Positions 59,728-64,000 of a stretch of 64,000 bases of DNA are shown here, piece after piece. Each line of letters begins with the position of its first letter. Within the stretch, counting starts at the first letter, position 1. The notes beneath the pieces were generated by a model. That model saw only the letters and a program-made list of their open reading frames with translations. It searched no databases and was not told the DNA's origin. The translations under genes and the position numbers were made by a program. The stretch is from NCBI GenBank assembly GCA_963281255.1, contig OY725500.1, positions 1,054,001-1,118,000 of the forward strand, read 5' to 3'. Origin of the DNA: Aphrocallistes beatrix (Eukaryota; Porifera; Hexactinellida; Sceptrulophora; Aphrocallistidae).

Positions 59728-59870
59728 CAGCCAGGGTCGCTTATCATGAACCCGCTTAATATGAACATTCGTTTATTATGAACTAATCTCCTGGTCCCAA
59801 TTTCATTTTTAGAAAGGATCTGTATTGAATCAAGTTCGCTTATTTTGAAGCATGTCTAACATTCTAAACA
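59728..59870. mobile_element. Left part of a CAGTCAGGGTCGC-family MITE
   Basis: Starts CAGCCAGGGTCGCTTATCAT and follows the 48225 copy to about 59850; the right end is not found. Confidence 0.6.
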
Positions 59871-60140
59871 TCCTCGATGTAGCGTCACATCGAAGCTATT
59901 AGACGGGCTACTTTACCAGTCGATTATATGCCAAGATTGTTTCTAGTATTTCTATGTCAAAAATTATTTTTAGTTCTCAGCTGCGAGTCTCTTACGAGTA
60001 AATCTTCAAAATATTCTCCACTTTATCATTGAAAATAGCATACATTCAATTGCTCATTTATTTTACAGGAATTACAAGCATTTTTGAACACTGATATATG
60101 TACATATATTTCTCTTGCTTGAATGCAATTCAGAGTCATA

Positions 60141-61060
60141 TTATTTCCTGTAAGAATACTGCAGATCTCTGTACATGTTCTCACTGTGTTTGAGATCTCC
60201 TCCTAGTACTGTCTCCTCCACAGTGCCAGAAGGGAGTTCTAATTTCTCATTCGACAGTTGCTCGAACATTCGCAGCAGATCAGAGAAAGCAGGTCGCTCG
60301 TCGGACTCAGGAAGCCAGCACAGCACCATGATGAAGTACACATCTCGGGGACAGCCAGGGGGAGGGGAGAGCAGGATGGAGTCGTTCAGTTTGCTAATCA
60401 CAGCGTCCAGTTTGTCGAATGGCCACGGCTTCAAGCCCAGCCCCAAATTTCGAATAGCACCATCGCGTAGCTCCACACGTCACTCTTGGAGTGGTACTTC
60501 TTGTAGAAGATGGACTCAGGAGTGGACCACTTGAGGGGGAAGATGGTGTTCTCTTTCATTTTGTGTCCATCAGTCGGCGAGACATGCCGAAATTGGAGAT
60601 CTTACACACATTTTCTGCATCCAGCAGGATGTTCCTGGCCGCCAGATCTCGATGGATGAACCCTTTCTGAAAGAGATAGGCCATCCCGGAGGCGACATCT
60701 CGACAGAATCCAACAAAGACGGGTCCGATCTCCTGGAAGGAGGGAGGCATTGGTTTATGCCTCAGTTTGAGGAGATAGTCCCTCAACTCTATCTCCATCA
60801 GCTTTGTTATGGTGCGTTTAGGATCCGAGACTGTAGTGACGCCGATGAGTTTCAACAGGTTGAATTGTCCGATAATGGTAACTCTTTTGAGTTTCAGAAG
60901 TGTGCTTCATTAATTCGATGGCGACAGGAATCTCTCTGATGAGCGTGTCCAATGTTCCTCTCCACACCTCCCCGAAATGTCCTCCTCAACTTGTTGAACA
61001 GTTTCAAGTTTTCAGGTTTCAATTCCTTGTAGCAAGATCTGTTCATCTGATGTTGGATAA
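60141..61060 (-). pseudogene. Protein tyrosine kinase pseudogene (kinase domain)
   Basis: The pieces read in order across three frames: LKPENLKLFNKL, GGHFGEVWRGTL (Gly loop), [73 protein letters not shown], and CPRDVYFIMVLCW...ERPAFSDLL. This is a complete tyrosine kinase fold of the HRDLAARN type, so not a Src-family signature. At least four single-base frame breaks are needed (near 60985-60992, 60881-60895, the A4 at 60559-60562 and the G4 at 60441-60444). The usual VAIK lysine reads Glu, and the DFG aspartate reads Asn. Any two of these lesions would abolish catalysis, so this is a pseudogene or the relic of a pseudokinase. No SH2 or SH3 is seen upstream. Confidence 0.85.
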
Positions 61061-61270
61061 TCGTTATATTGTCATTAAAAGGTGAATATAAATTATTTTA
61101 AAGACCGCGGCGTTGACTCTGAAATAGCCTCAACAGTAGCATCGAATATTAACATTTATGAAGGCAAGTCACCCAGACCCCCAAATAATATTGGAAATGT
61201 AATCAATTATGTTATATGGCACAAAGCAAAATTGATTGAAAGTAAATAGATGAATTGATATAGAATAAAC

Positions 61271-62400
61271 ACACTAAGAGACAGACAAAAAGCAAATCAT
61301 TACAGCAAAGTAAAATCGATATTTTGATATCCACAAATTACTCAACTGGCACAGAGCAAAATTATATTTAAGTACGTGGATATGGAATGACAAACATTGG
61401 CACAAATTGAAATCGATAGATTGATATGGCACAGAAGCAAAAAAGCTAATCAAGTACAAAGTAATTGATAGGGTATCGTAGTACAGAACATGTTTATAAT
61501 ATACTCGACAAATCTTTTTAGTGTAGTTCCTATAATGTGTTGGCCTTATGCCATGGACCACCTACAAGATCCATCTGTATGTATGCATGTATGTCCATAC
61601 GTGCGATTCTAAGAAATCAAACAGTCCAAATTACCAAATTTCGCAGCATGATCCTTTTATGATGTAGGTGTGCACTATCCAATCTTATAAAATTCACCAC
61701 CTCCATGTATGTAAAAGCACAAACGAGCTTTGCTTGCTTGCGCTGCGCGGCCTGCGAGCTCTTCGTATCCACTTCAGTTGCCCTTTCGGCGGATCTCCCC
61801 TATTATATATAATAGCTTATCACCTATATATGATACTACAACCTGTTGAAAGTCAGCCGGTAGCATATTTTAGAAATTCTTTTTGTTAACTATGCATTAT
61901 GGCACAAAAATCAACAAAAATGTACCATAACTAATCAACAAAATTTTATATGCACCATAATTTTATGCTAAATGATATAAAAAGTTAATACATCCTAAAC
62001 CGTTTTTTCTCATGCCGGGTTTTTCTTACTTATCGTTTTTTCTTACTGTTTGAACCTGTAAAGCAGTGATTCTCAACCCGTGTGTCGCGGCACATCAGTG
62101 TGCCCCAAATCCGTGTTAAGTATGCCCATTCGCCGTCCTTTGAGTAAATTTAAGATAATTATCGGGCTACTACTTCGGCGAATAATTCCTGGTATCATTT
62201 TTCAAATAAACAAACTACACGTTTCCTAAAACGACATCAGACTTGCCAATAATCCCTAGATCTCTGGATTATCTCAGGAATTTAAAGTCAAATCCAAGGA
62301 ATTGAGTAAATTTATGTCCTTACAATTCGCTGTTTTTGCATAATAGAGATAGTAAATAGGAATATTTTGGTTCAAGAATCGCAGAAACATATCTGAATTT
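61271..62400. repeat. Right copy of a segmental duplication
   Basis: Matches 58138-59110 over most of its length, including a decayed hairpin head at 61719 (ACAAACGAGCTTTGCTTGCT) and the CCCTAGATCTCTGGATTATC block at about 62255. Its middle (61800-62140) carries extra sequence, including a MITE fragment with CGGGTTTTTCTTACTTATCG at about 62000-62060. Confidence 0.85.
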
Positions 62401-62989
62401 AATTAATCAAGAATGAAATTGTGAAAATGATTAGCATCTATGGATCTATGTTCAAATTTAAAAAAATGCTTTTTGAAGCAGAAATAGAAAAATATTGGAA
62501 ATTTTCGCATTCCTAAACACCTTTGGAGTGATATCGGCCTAAAGGAGCATCTCGCGTTCCTAGATGATTCCTTGTTGTATAGGTATTTCATAATGAGTAA
62601 ATCTTAACGAGTGCCCTGAATTAGAATAACCTTCATCTTGCAAATTCTGAATCCTTTTTAATATCTCACAGAAATCTTATGGAAATGGGAATTGAAATAC
62701 CATTGCCACGGCAACCCTGGAGTGAAGTTAAATATAAGTTAAATAATAACACAATAAGTTAAATAATAACACAAAAAAGTCAAGAAACTAACCAGGAATA
62801 TAATATTCTATGTATTTCTATGGCATTCGTTTGGGTCCAATTTACAGTATATTAGATGTCTTATCGGGAGTGGTTAGAAATTTGGTGTCTTAAATTCTCT
62901 TGGCTCAAGTAGGATCATTTCCAATTTTTTATAAGTACTAATTTGGTTATCCGAGGGTTTCGGTAACTGAAGTTCTAATGTATATCACT
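62401..62989. other. Stretch without a recognisable gene
   Basis: 62505-62583 repeats the CCTAAAGGAGCATCTCGCG block found at 49020-49100. Near 62940 a TTATCCGAGGG motif suggests a relic of the 46636 MITE family. Confidence 0.4.
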
Positions 62990-63085
62990 TTAGAAAAGGT
63001 GTGAAATTTTGTTTGTTTCCTTTGCAGAGATGAGAAAAATTAGTTTAGATATTCGAACTTGTTTGTAGACTCATTTTATCAATCA
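62990..63085. repeat. Fragment of family A repeat
   Basis: AGAAAAGGTGTGAAATTTTG followed by TTTGCAGAGATGAG and TTAGTTTAGAT follows the order of 53470-53560. Confidence 0.5.
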
Positions 63086-63374
63086 GCGTCGCAGATTTTT
63101 AGCATTTAGCATTGAAAGTGAGCATACACCAAAATCTAGCGCTTATTTGCTACATTGTTTAAATCACCCTAATGGCAATGCATAGTATCCGTCCAACGCG
63201 GTAGTAGATACGCAGTATTAGTTCGAATTTCCAAGAAGTCATTAGTTCGAATCGAATTCGGAATTAACTTAAATTGAAGGATAATCTAGTTCGAATGGAT
63301 TTTCTATGTACTTTCATTAGTTCTGTTGCGTAGAATCGTGGATCGTAGATCCGTGAGATTATTATACTACATAA

Positions 63375-63775
63375 CCATGGATGATTTTGTAGCGTAGAAT
63401 CTCGAGATTATCCATAGAATCGTGATATTCCGTTTCACTTACTCAAATGGCCTTGTGGTTCAATCTGTTTCAACATAACTTGATGATCATCGCCACAAAA
63501 TTGCGGCGCACGACACAATTTACCATGGTAAAACTTCATAAGGATCATAAGTGCAAAATAAAGTTCATCCATGGTCTATATGGCGTTTACCATAGTAAAT
63601 TGTGTCGCGTGCCATTAAATTGTGTCTAATGCCACAATTTGGTGGCGATGATTATCAAGTTACGATGAAATCGATTGAACCACTACTTGAGATTATTAGA
63701 GTAAGATCACTCACGGTGGTTTTATGGATAATCTAAGGATTCTATGCTACAAAACTATTCATGGTCATAATTCCA
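63375..63775. repeat. Third foldback, about 400 bp, imperfect
   Basis: The outer arms begin ACCATGGATGATTTTGTAGC and, in complement, ACCATGAATAGTTTTGTAGC. The inner arms contain AACTTGATGATCATCGCCAC paired with GTGGCGATGATTATCAAGTT, and the centre has ACACAATTTACCATGGTAAA pairing with its near complement. No coding signal. Confidence 0.75.
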
Positions 63776-64000
63776 TGATGAATCAACATTTTAGCTAGAG
63801 TCCGATTGAGGAGAGAGAGGATGAGAAAGTTATTATTTCTGTTTTGTGTTGTATTTCTACTAATTATGTTATATAATGTAGTTTGTATGTACTATTAATA
63901 TTAAATTATGATATCCAATCACCATTCTCACTATACATGATAATTGTAACCACGGAATAACAGGGCAGTAATGTTTGGTAGCTCTAGAGATGCATAGTTA
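63776..64000. other. Right edge, no gene seen
   Basis: Begins with CATAATTCCATGATGAATCA, resembling the family B body. Otherwise AT-rich and featureless. Confidence 0.3.

Noticed and set aside
62068-62110. hAT-like end CAGTGATTCTCAACCCGTGT
   Set aside because: Resembles a hAT terminus, but no partner end or duplication was found; the similar string at 15234 is in the same orientation and diverges at once.
63447-63629. 60-codon frame in the right-hand foldback
   Set aside because: It is translated inverted repeat with no motif.

Overview
The window looks like nuclear DNA from an animal. Genes are split by GT-AG introns, the sequence between them is AT-rich, and miniature transposons are dense. 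The recognisable host genes are animal families: PIAS SUMO ligase, ZCCHC9, a GABA-B-type class C receptor, a PA14-containing B4GALNT3/4-type glycosyltransferase, a tyrosine kinase relic and two giant VLIG-type GTPases. This mix suggests an early-branching invertebrate, perhaps a sponge; that is inference and the sequence does not settle it. I recognised no rRNA, tRNA or CRISPR array.

Layout. Positions 1-431 hold a partial unknown ORF. Positions 1486-4777 are a complete-looking PIF/Harbinger transposon with both of its genes. Positions 4971-11836 (minus) and 23419-30272 (plus) are two head-to-head copies of a giant GTPase gene. Each encodes about 2,280 residues: an N-terminal helical part, two P-loop domains, a Cys-rich segment and a C-terminal VWA domain. 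The minus copy has one in-frame stop where the plus copy has a Glu codon. The 11.6 kb between them holds a DD37E Tc1/mariner element with perfect 28-bp ends, MITEs, an AT palindrome, two copies of a hairpin-headed element and two long foldbacks.

From 31.9 to 44.1 kb lie a B4GALNT3/4-like gene and a six-exon PIAS gene whose splice phases all close, giving an 840-residue reading. ZCCHC9 is at 47.1-47.8 kb. Positions 49.5-54.4 kb are a nest of repeats that share a GC-rich multi-hairpin head; one copy contains seven tandem units of about 141 bp. A GABA-B-like receptor is at 55.6-57.9 kb. A tyrosine kinase pseudogene at 60.1-61.1 kb sits between two copies of a duplicated non-coding segment.

Several genes (transposase, glycosyltransferase, receptor, kinase) are broken by single-step indels at homopolymers or simple repeats. 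Some of these may be assembly errors rather than true lesions. The two strongest leads are the paired giant GTPases and the hairpin-headed repeat system, whose stems are kept by compensating base changes.
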